Below, piece after piece: positions 1 through 8,532 of a DNA stretch of 12,944 nucleotides (within the stretch, counting starts at the first letter, position 1; each line of letters begins with the position of its first letter). Source of the DNA: Isohypsibius dastychi (lineage: Eukaryota; Tardigrada; Eutardigrada; Parachela; Isohypsibiidae); the NCBI GenBank assembly GCA_034696485.1, contig JAQIWT010001029.1, forward strand, positions 1 through 12,944. The letters run 5' to 3'. The notes under the pieces were generated by a model. That model was not told the DNA's origin. It made no database searches and worked only from the letters and a program-made list of their open reading frames with translations. Both the position numbers and the translations under genes were made by a program.

Positions 1-58
1 GAGCCGAGAAGTCCACATTTGAGCGTCGAATAGAACAGAAAATCTCTGATTAAAAACA

Positions 59-141
59 CTCGCGCGTAGATGAAGTATTTCGCGCGAGAAATCTCTCGCG
101 CGTAGTTGAAGTACTTCGCGCGAGAAATCTCTCGCGCGTAG
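59..141. repeat. 36-bp CG-rich tandem repeat, 2.3 copies, each unit palindromic
   Basis: Two nearly identical 36-bp units (59-94 and 95-130) are followed by the first 11 bases of a third (131-141). Each unit is CTCGCGCG, a 14-nt spacer, CGCGCGAG, then AAATCT, so every unit can fold as an 8-bp perfect stem. The two full units differ at two positions, both in the spacer. The CpG-dense arms stand out from the AT-rich intron around them. It lies in the intron upstream of the first visible PKD2 exon. It may be a minisatellite or a palindrome that expanded by slippage; no function is claimed. Confidence 0.9.
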
Positions 142-251
142 CTATTTCGATTATATTATCACTTTAGGTGAGTTGCTTCAGCCAAATTTTTAGAATATTC
201 AGTTGAATTTGGCGCTTTTTAGTTTCTAATCTGTTTTTCTTGGTTTTGCAG

Positions 252-3200
252 TATTTGAAAGGACCATTGTTGGATGGATTATTTTGGGAATCTGGATACG
301 GCGACAAGAATATTTCTTCAGACGATCTGGTTTCAGACTACGTTTATTATACGAATAAGATTTTGGGATTGACGAGGATCAGGCAACTGCGAGTGCAGAA
401 TAGGAGTTGCGCTATTCCGGTCCAATTTATCGGGATCATCTTCAGCTGTTACGGTGATTATTCGGCTGAATTCGAGGAAACGGAATCATTCGGCCCAAAA
501 ACGACAGAAGCGTGAGTGAGTTTCTCATCAGGTTTCCGGTTCTATTGTTTCAATCAAAAAATTGTTTAATTTTTTTTCTCGTTTTTAAAGTGAGGTTTTG
601 GAAGATATCGAAAACTGATCAAAATCAATTGTTGTCGCACAAATTTTCCCATTTGATATCCAAAAACGTGCGTTTCACGATTTTTTTTCAACTCGGTCCG
701 TAACTATTTAATCAGTTTTTTTGAAGGGAATTGTAAAAAAGTTTTGATCATAATGAGCTTCTTTAACGAACACTTTTAGTTTTTACTCGTGATGTTGATG
801 TTTTCCGGTGAGAATGATTCGTGACATCGCATATCTTTTCGAATGAATTCGGCACGGTTACAGTCTGATTACGTATTGTAGAATCGAGGTACTTATGCTG
901 CACGCATTCGATCCCTGACCGCTAGAAGAAGATAATAATGTAACTTGAAAAACTTACGTTAGTGGAGGAAATGGTGAAACATATGTTATGGGTACCATCA
1001 AATTTTTGCAAAAGTTGTCTTTTATCAGAAAATGACCATAAAATCCACTTCAAAAAAGACAGGTGCGAATTATATTCATTCAAAGATACAGAAATCACTG
1101 TGTTTTTGCTACGGTGTGGATTTTTTCTGTTTTTCATTTTATCATCTTTGTTTGTAGATGGCATCATCAGAATGCGTCCATGACGAATGCCGCGTCTTAT
1201 TGGGGCAAAATGGCAACTTATAGTGGAGCCGGATATGTTCAAGATCTGAAGCGAAATAAATCAGAGTCGCTGGCGATTTTGGAGGATCTTCAGGCGAACC
1301 AGTGGATTGACAGAGCAACCAGAGCTTTATTGATCGACTCGACCTTATTCAACCCAAATCTCAATCTTTTCGCAACCGTTCGGTAAGAAATTTTCATTTT
1401 TTAAATAATTGTGAACTCACGCTAATTATACTTCTTTTATTTTTATTTTTTTTATTTTTTCTTTTTTTTTGGAAAAATAAACCAGAATTCACTAGAAAAC
1501 GAACGGATTGGGTATAATTTTGAAATATTGTGCATTTATTCATTGCAGGTTATTGATTGAATGTCCGAGCACGGGTGGAGTAGTGACGACTCATGATATT
1601 CGAGTGGCGCGCTTTTTCCGTTATGTGACTAACACGGATTATGTGGTCCTGGTTTTCGAGATTTTGTTCATCTTATTCGTGATTTATTATATCGGAGAGG
1701 AAATCATCGAAATCAGCAAGCTGAAATTCCGGTATTTTCTTGGCGTTTGGAATATTTTGGATGTCACCGTGCTGGCCGTCGCCATTTCCTGCATCGCTTT
1801 CACTGCCTACCGAAACGTCATGGTGAGTGCATGAAAATGGCTTTCCCATTTATTTAGAGCAAAATAAATTCAATATTCATTTAAAAAATGAAATAAAAAT
1901 TGATACAAAAATTGAGAAAGATCTGGTTTTATGAAGCAAAGGAAAGAAATCCGCTTTCTTTATTTCCGGTTGGTTTTTTGAGTTTGAGTTTTTTTTGTGA
2001 AACTTTGGCGATGTGGTAGGTGTTGTTTATTCATTCTGGATGTTCAATAATTTGTGATATTTTCTTCAGATCGGAGACAAAGTCGCTGGGATGATTTCCA
2101 AACCAAATGAGTTCACGGATTTCCAGTATTTGACTTTCTATCAGATCAATCTCAACAACGCCAGAGCGATAACCGTATTTATCGCATGGCTCAAAGTAAG
2201 TTCCTCTTCTGTTTTAAAAATTCCATAATGCCACGATTAAATTCTGAATGAAGCTATGACCGGTGGTCAATCAAATTTGGGACTCAGGGAGCCAGTAAAA
2301 TCATTGTTGAACCGGTATTTCATTTGGAAGCTGAATGTATTTCTTTGAGGTTTAAATTTTGAGAATTCTTTATTTTTTTAATTGATTTATTTTATTTTAT
2401 TCTGCATTGCGGATCACGTTTTGTATCCTATAATTTTAATCTCTAAATCCACTTATCCATGTGTTTTGATTGACGGAAACATCGAGTTGGGTTGTTTCGA
2501 TGGATTCAAATAACAATTTCTTTTTTTTGCGAATTTATTTTAAGTTCAGAACCCAACAGCTTTTGAGTTTTCACAAGTGTTTATGTCTTCACAGATTTTT
2601 AAATATCTGAGCTTTAACAAAACCATGATGCAACTCAGCACTACACTTGGAAATGCTGCCAAAGATCTAGCCAGCTTCAGTGTCATGTTCTTCATCGTCT
2701 TCTTTGCTTTTGCCCAGCTCGGGTTCTTCTTGTTTGGAACTCAGGTAAACTGTGAACTCTTCAATTAACTAATTTATTAATGAATAATAATGATTAGTAA
2801 ACTAATATGAATAAATTAACAATAGCAGATTCATCGATACATTTGTAATAAATAACAAATGAATTGCTCAACTGGGCAATGAAATAAATTAAAATAATAA
2901 TCAGAAATGAAATAATATAATAAAATAAAATAAAACTGGATAATGAGAGATTCAAATTTGTTGCAGTTGAGAACATTTCGCGACATCGGCACATCTTCCT
3001 TCACACTCCTCCGAACTCTTCTCTGCGATTTCGATTTCGAAGCCTACCAATCCGCAAACCGCATTCTCGGACCGATTTTCTTCTTCCTCTACGCATTCTT
3101 CGTTTATTTCGTCTTGATGAACATGTTCCTGGCGATCATCAACGAAACCTACTCTTCCGTCAAAACTGACCTCCATGCCAAACGGACTGAATTCCAAATC

Positions 3201-4439
3201 GCTGATTACGTCAAAAAAGCAATTGATCGAATTGTCAAGACGTTGCATATTCGGAAATTGGAGAGTAAAAAAGGTTCAGAGAAAGGGATGGCTCAGCAGA
3301 TTATTTTGAAGCAGCGAGCGGAAAAAGAATTGGCGATGTGGCAGGATGATTTGAAAAGCCGTGGATATACGGAAGAAGAGATAAGAACGTTGTTTGGCGG
3401 AAGCGGCGCTGCGAACGGCAAGGAAAATCAACAAGTAAAATCCAGACACCAAAATAAGAAATGACCAGAAACTTATTTTCGAATTTTATTAAGTGACGAA
3501 TTGTTCCGTAGGGATAATAATTGTTTTAATGTTCTGAACCTTGTCCAGGGGCTATTCTAAATTTAGAAAACAAATCGAAAAATAATTGAAACGGATTAAA
3601 TAATTACGCGAGTTTGGAAACTAAAATCAACCTTTGCAGATGATTTAAAACTAATTTTTATTCAAACTGAACAGATTGAATAAAATTGGGAAGTTTGATT
3701 TGAAAGGAAATTATTTTGAAATAAATCAAGTCATGAGTTATTTTATAGAGAACAAAATTGTTTGTTTTGTCTCAATTTTCAACATGTGCAAGTAGCCACC
3801 GAATTGTTTGGATATTCCACGAATAAAACACTGAAATTGAAGTTCGCAATTAATTTGAAAACATAGAATTTAACTACGCCGGAACCGGAATTTCAAAATT
3901 CAAATAATATAAAACCGATTGGAATTTTTAAACTACTCCTGGTTTGTTTGTTTTCTCTAACCTGAGTTTTCTTTTTTTTGCAGGAAGGATCAAAAACTGA
4001 CACCGATGGAGGCGGAGGTGGAGGCGGAGGTGGAGGCGATGGGAATACCGATATTCCAGCTTACGACGTTGATCGGTGAGTGTCAACCAGAAGTCGTGTA
4101 ACCTCAAAAGTTGTAAAATTCTGTTGATGAAATCTTTTGAAGAATAATCCTGAACCATTTCTGTTACAGGCTGCAAGAAAGAGTGCAGAGATTGGAGGGG
4201 GCGATGAAAGCCATGTTGGCCAATTTTGACACCGCTCTAGCCAAGCTTGAAATTATGGAACGAGCCAAAGCGAACCGCACCAAAAAACTCGACATAATCA
4301 TCGACAAACTTGACGACGTAAGCTGACTCATATTTTTCCATCCTCTCGATCAATGGATGTTTTTTTCCAGGGGAAGTATGTGAAAGAACAGCGAAAATCG
4401 AAATTGACGCGGGACGAACTCGAGAACAAAACCCGATGA
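252..4439 (+). CDS. pkd2: Polycystin-2 (PKD2/TRPP2) cation channel, 5'-partial, nine exons
   Basis: This is a subunit of a tetrameric, Ca2+-permeable TRPP channel of cilia and ER membranes. Exons are 252-511, 1158-1382, 1549-1822, 2070-2195, 2595-2744, 2967-3434, 3984-4075, 4170-4317 and 4371-4439. All introns are GT-AG, phases agree throughout, and the product is 603 residues ending at TGA 4437-4439. In order it shows the TOP (polycystin) domain, residues 1 to about 165, with [16 protein letters not shown] and [10 protein letters not shown]2 ([21 protein letters not shown]); S3; S4 ([14 protein letters not shown]); S5; the pore; and S6 ([16 protein letters not shown]). A coiled coil containing KLEIMERAK then follows, matching the vertebrate PKD2 coiled coil. 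The N-terminus and S1 lie upstream of the window. Two oddities are the filter LCD (3021-3029) instead of LGD, and the EF-hand loop being replaced by a Gly-rich segment. Human PKD2 is 968 residues, so about the last 60% is present. Family assignment is secure; the exact ends of the exon at 3434/3984 are slightly less so because the donor (GTAAAA) is weak. Confidence 0.95.
512..1157 (+). other. PKD2 intron, 646 bp
   Basis: The intron runs from donor GTGAGT to acceptor TTTGTAG and is AT-rich with T runs. Short open frames on either strand have no recognisable protein content. The splice joins a split Ala codon (GC|A) and reads from TTEA straight into WHHQN in the TOP domain. I see no RNA gene or repeat in it. 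Confidence 0.85.
1383..2966 (+). other. Four AT-rich PKD2 introns separating the S2 to pore exons
   Basis: Introns are 1383-1548, 1823-2069, 2196-2594 and 2745-2966. All begin GT and end AG; donors are GTAAGA, GTGAGT, GTAAGT and GTAAAC. The intron at 1383 carries a long T-rich tract (about 1431-1471), and the one at 2745 is extremely AT-rich with repeated AATAA-like words. No other feature is visible. Exons between them are 274, 126 and 150 bp. Confidence 0.85.
3435..3983 (+). other. 549-bp PKD2 intron, possibly retained to give a short C-terminus
   Basis: The donor is GTAAAATCC and the acceptor is TTTTTTTTGCAG. If the donor is not used, the frame continues 9 codons into the intron and stops at TGA 3462-3464, giving a protein that lacks the Gly-rich segment and coiled coil. 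AATAAA words occur at 3679, 3720 and 3822 within the intron and could serve as early polyadenylation signals. The left border of duplication unit A lies near 3874 in this intron. Confidence 0.6.
4010..4039 (+). repeat. GGN trinucleotide run encoding ten glycines in PKD2
   Basis: Two and a half copies of the 12-mer GGAGGCGGAGGT encode ten consecutive Gly residues inside the 92-bp PKD2 exon 3984-4075. The run sits between the linker after S6 and the coiled coil. The decayed copy in unit B carries a much shorter version interrupted by a Trp codon, so length changed after duplication, as expected for a slippage-prone repeat. Confidence 0.85.
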
Positions 4440-4491
4440 GCAGACCGTCATAGCCAAGTTACATAGAATTTCCTGGTGTTTTTGTTGGCTT

Positions 4492-4497
4492 ATTAAA
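4492..4497 (+). promoter_or_regulatory. Likely PKD2 polyadenylation signal ATTAAA
   Basis: ATTAAA lies 53 bases after the PKD2 stop codon and is followed by a TG/T-rich stretch (TGTGTCAGTGTC, TTTTGCTCTTTCTCCC) suited to a downstream element. It is the first canonical-type signal in the 3' flank. The corresponding segment is missing from unit B. Confidence 0.5.
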
Positions 4498-4499
4498 TG

Positions 4500-5594
4500 G
4501 TATGAATGTGTCAGTGTCATTTTGCTCTTTCTCCCGGTTCGATTCTTTCGAAGAGCCAATCGAGTTTTCAATCAGCTTATGTGGTGTTTGTAACTTGTGG
4601 TCAACTGAATCATGAATTTAAAAAATTGCTTATTCAATTAGTGTCACAGCGACCGGAGGCTTCTTATTCCTCAAAAATCATTATATCTATTTGAACCGAT
4701 AATCTGTGATTCGCACTTCGTAGTTCTTTGGCACCCTTTTCATGTTTTGCTCTGGTTGCATAATGAAAAATCTCATTCCTTTAGAAAAGATTGAAGTTGA
4801 TCACAGCGGAAAGGTCAACCCTACAAATCAACGGCCGGTGGTGGGTTGATATAAATCGTCGATATGAATTCCCTCGAAATTTTGTCCTTGCATTTGTGGA
4901 GTTTCAGTTAATCTCTGGACGGAACTTTTTTTGATCGACCTGAAAATTCTCCCGAATTTTGTGGAAGACAAAAGATGAAATTCTGGAGATGATTAAGTTG
5001 GAACTCAACTTTAGGGAAGACAGGTTTTGGGGGAGTGAACATTTAGGAGGTGGATTTGGGGAAGTTCAGCATTAGGGGGAATAATTATGGGGTAGTTCAT
5101 ATAAAGCGATCACGATCAGTAACAGCTTATCCACCAGATTCTCATTATTTGAACTTGCCTATTGCCAAAATTTTACTCGCGATTCAGACTTAGGCACCTT
5201 TTGCGGTCGGCCTAGCCGTGGCGACGAAAAACCTCGAGCAACGGTTAATCGTTTCAAATAACCCAGACAAAATGTCGGAAGGAGGAGATGAAATTCAAGA
5301 GAACTTCAAAACAAGATTTTTAATCGCCATTACTGTTTCTCGGCCTAATCAAATTTATCTGACTCGTTGACCTGCAATTTCCTCCAAAACGTTTGCAGCT
5401 TTCTGATGTGGGAACTATTCCACAGTCTGATTTTGTTTACTGCCACAGCGTTTGCTGTATTCTGAACTAACGGTTTCTGAATAAATACTTCCATTATGCA
5501 TTTGGCACTCAGAGAGACATCTCTCGAGTTGACAAGCAAAAATGCAGATGAATGAGATAGTAGCTATGATTTTGAATTATAGCTCCAGTTAAGC
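4500..5594 (+). other. Intergenic stretch between PKD2 and Ly6A, duplicated at 8533-9333
   Basis: There is no coding region I can support. About 4702-5594 aligns by eye with unit B sequence from 7835 onward, interrupted there by an inserted element. Around 5020-5100 there is a degenerate G-rich run with recurring words such as TTAGG and GGGGAA. The stretch must contain the 5' control region of the Ly6 gene. Confidence 0.6.
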
Positions 5595-5625
5595 GCTAAA
5601 ATTCGCAGTAGCTGAAGTTCTTAGA
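5595..5625 (+). promoter_or_regulatory. Strictly conserved block upstream of Ly6A
   Basis: These 31 bases (starting GCTAAAATTCGCAG, ending GTTCTTAGA) are identical to 9334-9364, which sits at the corresponding place before the second Ly6 gene. Surrounding intergenic sequence differs at many positions. The block ends 38 bases before the ATG at 5664, so it could be core promoter or 5' leader. No TATA box is obvious. Function is inferred only from conservation and position. Confidence 0.4.
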
Positions 5626-5663
5626 CTTGTGGACCTTCCACGTTGTCAGCCGCCCAAAGCAAT

Positions 5664-6090
5664 ATGAGGATCTGCGTTGTTCTGTTCCTTAATCTCCTCG
5701 CATGCGGGACAGGAAGCGGACTGAGTTGTTACGCCTGTTCTGAGATGCCATACCTTCTCAACCAAGGAGCCATCAGCTGCGAGAAGCCACCCGCCACCAT
5801 ACAGTGTGCTGCCGGTCAAAATTCTTGTTTCAAATATGTGAAAAGTGAGGCTTTTCAAAAAGTAAATGCACATGAATATTAAATGATTTCTGCTAGATGG
5901 GATGTTAACCAAAGGGTGTAGTAAAACTGACGAATTCGACTGTGCGACTTTCGGAGAACGGACAAGCTCTTCTTCCTGCCAGTCAAATTACTGCGGCTCC
6001 AGTCTCTGCAATGGAGCACCTGAAAAGAAACACCACTTATTAGCGTTATGTATTGTTGCGCTCAGCTGGATTAAAGCTCTACTTCAATAA
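5664..6090 (+). CDS. Ly6/uPAR-type three-finger protein, secreted and probably GPI-anchored (Ly6A)
   Basis: Two exons, 5664-5844 and 5897-6090, flank a 52-bp phase-1 GT-AG intron and give 124 residues. Residues 1 to about 19 are a signal peptide (hydrophobic ICVVLFLNLLAC). The mature part opens with LSCYAC and contains ten cysteines in the Ly6 order, including ISC, IQC, NSC, KGC and a closing SSLCN. The tail HHLLALCIVALSWIKALLQ is a hydrophobic stop-end segment after CNGAPEKK, the usual layout of a GPI-attachment signal. The family acts at the cell surface as ligands or modulators of receptors and channels; the partner here is unknown. ATG 5664 is chosen because it directly precedes the hydrophobic core and no in-frame ATG lies closer upstream. 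Unusually for the family, signal peptide and domain share one exon, whereas the paralog at 9389 has an intron there. It lies in the same orientation as PKD2. Confidence 0.88.
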
Positions 6091-6277
6091 GAAACACCTA
6101 CTCTTTTAACTAGAGTGTTGTTAGTAAAATTACCAACCTGACACTATGCGCGCCATATTTCATAAATTTGCGGTTGAAAAACTGCCACTAAATTGTTCCA
6201 GTGTTGACACGCGTTCTGCAACGAGGAACCAGGTTAGCAGAGTGTATAGAATCCAGAACCTCCGCGAATTCACTGGA

Positions 6278-6287
6278 AATAAATAAA
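6278..6287 (+). promoter_or_regulatory. Overlapping AATAAA polyadenylation signals for Ly6A
   Basis: AATAAATAAA holds two overlapping canonical signals, about 190 bases after the Ly6A stop codon. The corresponding place in unit B has no AATAAA, so the two paralogs may end differently. Confidence 0.5.
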
Positions 6288-6736
6288 GTAAACTGAACGT
6301 CGAAATCTCAAGACAAACCAGCCTGCCTCCCGGTGCTTGTGAGGAAAATCGGTTAGCCTTCATGGCACCAAGGTTTCAACAACACCATGCCAGTGCTAAT
6401 TGTGTTTTCTATTTTTTCGAGATTATACTGAGATGAGCTTCTGTCGGATCCAGTTTCAGAGCCTGCCTCGCAAATGCATCCACATACCAATAACCAACCT
6501 AGCTTTGAAGCATTTCAGGAGTTTTTGAACTGTAAAACTCGACCTGTTTTCATTGTAATTTACCCAAATCTTATGACACGATGAACTGAAAACGTAGCAA
6601 CGATTGAAAGTTGCTTGAATTAATATACATCAGAGCTGCATCAAGCAAATGGGATGGGCTAGCTGATCCCTTACCAATTGTAAGATAAACTGTATATTTG
6701 GTAGAGAAACCAAACTTTAATGAAAAAGTTGGTGCG

Positions 6737-6756
6737 CCCCCCCCCCCCCACCCCCC
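6737..6756 (+). repeat. Poly-C tract (C13 A C6)
   Basis: A run of 13 C is followed by A and six more C. It sits about 45 bases beyond the end of unit A similarity, that is, close to the duplication junction. Such tracts are prone to replication slippage and to assembly error. Confidence 0.95.
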
Positions 6757-6840
6757 GTTTATGGCGGCTTCTTTCGTCTTTAGCTGCCGTTTATTGCTGT
6801 GCGCATGTAGCCGTCAAGATAGTCCGGGTGTCCGAGTGTC

Positions 6841-6873
6841 ACAGGACAATCTTGCCCGGTAGGATTGTCCTGT
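6841..6873. repeat. 11-bp perfect inverted repeat with 11-nt loop
   Basis: ACAGGACAATC (6841-6851) pairs exactly with GATTGTCCTGT (6863-6873). A third, direct copy of ACAGGACAAT occurs at 6997-7006. There is no T run after the stem and the setting is eukaryotic, so it is not called a terminator. It could be a remnant of a small transposable element. Confidence 0.85.
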
Positions 6874-7328
6874 CGCATCTTTAGTGATTAGGCTCTGTAC
6901 TGTGACAGCATTCTTTATGACACTTTGGTCGCTCCAGACTAACTGCAGAGTCTCGCGAATCGCATTGTACACTTTCATCCAATGAAACATGACAATACAG
7001 GACAATAATAACAATGAATTCGTGTCGTAACTTTTCGTAGGCCACTTTTCGTAGTGAGAGTTTTGTAGAAGAGCATTCGTCGGCGGTAGGTTGTGGAGTC
7101 AAGAACTTTCGTCGATTAAGGTTCGTGGGCACGATATTTTGTGTTGAAAGTGTGTTTCCAGATGGGATCCAAGACGCGACAGAGAACCTTCAAGCACGAT
7201 TTTACGATTTTAACTAAAACTGACTCCACCGAAATTGGAACTCCAGATTAAGGTGAACTAAAACCGATGAGAATTTCCAAGTACTCCTGGTTTCCTTGTT
7301 TTTTCTATAAGCGGTTTTCTTTTCGCAA

Positions 7329-7761
7329 GAGGTTTCGAAAACTGAAACCGGTGGAGGAGGAGGTTGGGGCGATTGTGGTACCGATGTTTTAGCGTTCGAA
7401 GTTGACCGGTGACGGTGAGTGTCAACTGGAAGTCGTGTAACCTCAAAAGTTATAAAAATTTGTTGCCTGTCTTTTGACAAACAATCCTGAACCATTCTTG
7501 TTGCAGGCTGCAAGTAAGAGTGCAGAGATTGGAGGGGGCAATGAAAGCCATGTTGGTCAATTTCGACACCGCTTTAGCCAAATAGAAAGAATGGAACGAG
7601 CCAAAGCAAACCGCACCAAAAAACTCGCATTATCATCGATAAACTTGACGACGTAAGCCGACTCATCTTCTCCATCCCCTGGATACACAACTGGTTTTTT
7701 CCAGGGAAAGTATGTAAAAAACAACGAAATCGAAGTTGAACTCGAGAACAAAAACCGATAA
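7329..7761 (+). pseudogene. Decayed copy of the last three PKD2 exons
   Basis: The segment aligns with 3984-4439, introns included. It is not functional. The 3' splice site TTTGCAG before the Gly-rich exon has become CGCAAGAG, and extra bases lie at the donor after GTTGACCGGTGA. An in-frame TAG follows GCTTTAGCCAAA, where the intact copy has the start of KLEIMERAK. Single-base deletions shift the frame near 7580 and 7628, and the last exon has lost several bases. Conserved tracts such as the words for [11 protein letters not shown] remain readable. It has no upstream exons and so never encoded a channel. It arose as a passenger of the tandem duplication. Confidence 0.92.
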
Positions 7762-7883
7762 GCAGGTCCATACACCCAAGTTACATAAAATGTCCCGGTG
7801 TTCTTTGGTTGTTTTTGAAGTGAATCGCACTTTGTAGTTCTTTGGCCCACTTCTTCATTTTTTTGCTCTGCCTGCATGATGAA

Positions 7884-8532
7884 CAGCGCTCACGAGCGTC
7901 CCGGGCGTTTTACTGCGCTCACGGGCGTTTATAATTTTTATTAATTAGATTTCTGGGCATCGACGAGAGAGACGGCTCGTTGTTTCGGAAACGTCGGATT
8001 TCTCAGAGCACGATCATGAGCTCAGCCAGGAGCTGTGGAGCCTGGAAAGGGAGAACTGTCTGTTAAACACCGACGGAAAAGAGACAGCGGAAAACCTCGC
8101 TAAGAGAAATCCTCCCGGCTGCACAGATCGCCATAGTGATGGCTACCCGAACAAGGAAGCCCGTTCTTGCGGGACGTTCACAATGTTGTCACCAGAATGG
8201 AAAGCCGGACAAAAAAATAAAGGAGAGTTCTTCGTGATTTCCTGGAGTAACTGGGCAAGGATAAACTTGGCTGATGGTGGTTCCTGGAACATGATGGTGG
8301 ATGTGACTGCACGTTCAGTTCAGCATCTCCTCAATCGAACGTTGTTTCCACCAATGTGGCGAAAAATATTTCTGTAAATATTCCGGTCTTATGGCATGGC
8401 CGAAGGCTGATCGAGCTTTCGAAGAAGTGCCGAAAAACAACGAAATAAAAGTTTCAAACGCCCGTGAATGCAGTTAAACGCCCGGGAATGCCCCTGAGCG
8501 CAGTAAAACGCCCGTGAAACTCGTGAGCCCAG
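7884..8532. mobile_element. Non-autonomous DNA transposon-like element with terminal inverted repeats
   Basis: The ends are inverted repeats: reading inward, the left (from 7884) and the reverse complement of the right (from 8532) match at about 33 of 38 positions and share CGGGCGTTTTACTGCGCTCA. Subterminal copies of GGGCGTTT occur at 7903 and 7923, and the complement AAACGCCCG occurs at 8456, 8476 and 8506. Unit A runs through the same place without this sequence (near 4770), which gives an empty-site comparison. I cannot identify a target-site duplication, so the outer ends may be off by several bases. No transposase domain is seen; the interior is a long open frame. The superfamily is not determined. 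Confidence 0.8.
7949..8377 (+). CDS. Unrecognised open frame inside the inserted element, possibly a captured exon
   Basis: The frame is open for 142 codons and ends at TAA 8375-8377. There is no ATG until 8183, but the frame opens directly after TTTTTATTAATTAG, a good 3' splice site, so 7949 could be an exon start. The upstream half is polar (SQELWSLERENC, KETAENLAKR) and the downstream half is Trp-rich (EFFVISWSNWARINLADGG). I recognise no family, catalytic motif, signal peptide or membrane segment. It may be a captured fragment of a host gene, the last exon of an element-encoded protein, or a chance open frame. The element's short length argues against a complete transposase. Confidence 0.3.
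   Translation: MSGHRRERRLVVSETSDFSEHDHELSQELWSLERENCLLNTDGKETAENLAKRNPPGCTDRHSDGYPNKEARSCGTFTMLSPEWKAGQKNKGEFFVISWSNWARINLADGGSWNMMVDVTARSVQHLLNRTLFPPMWRKIFL

Larger units (their letters stand above)
3874..6690 (+). repeat. Tandem segmental duplication, unit A
   Basis: Unit A runs from inside the last large PKD2 intron through the last three PKD2 exons, an intergenic stretch and the one-domain Ly6 gene to its 3' flank. The same order of recognisable sequence recurs at 7221-11103. Similarity is visible by eye almost throughout, including introns and intergenic DNA, so this is a DNA-level duplication and not retrotransposition. The left border is estimated from where alignment around CTACGCCGGAA becomes convincing; the right border is placed near the shared words ATTGTAA. 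Borders are uncertain by tens of bases. Confidence 0.85.
6691..7220. other. Spacer between duplication units A and B
   Basis: This stretch of about 530 bp has no counterpart that I can see elsewhere in the window. It contains a poly-C tract, an 11-bp inverted repeat and two copies of ACTTTTCGTAG about 14 bases apart (near 7028 and 7042). Open frames on the minus strand (6814-7014, 6881-7132) have no recognisable content and I do not call them genes. Confidence 0.6.

Noticed and set aside
59-141. CRISPR-like array
   Set aside because: The units are contiguous with no unique spacers, there are only 2.3 copies, and the array lies in an animal intron; a tandem repeat.
2952-3248. 98-codon minus-strand open frame
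   Set aside because: It is antisense to the PKD2 pore and S6 exon, whose codons are conserved across animals; a shadow of that exon.
5646-5912. 88-codon minus-strand open frame
   Set aside because: It is antisense to the Ly6A exons and crosses the intron. The plus strand carries the recognisable domain.
6842-6872. Hairpin as a bacterial-type terminator
   Set aside because: The setting is eukaryotic with spliced genes, there is no T run after the stem and no gene ends just before it.
7474-7656. 60-codon plus-strand open frame as a functional short PKD2-tail protein
   Set aside because: It crosses the old intron-exon border and reads the PKD2 exon in shifted frame after small deletions; part of the pseudogene.
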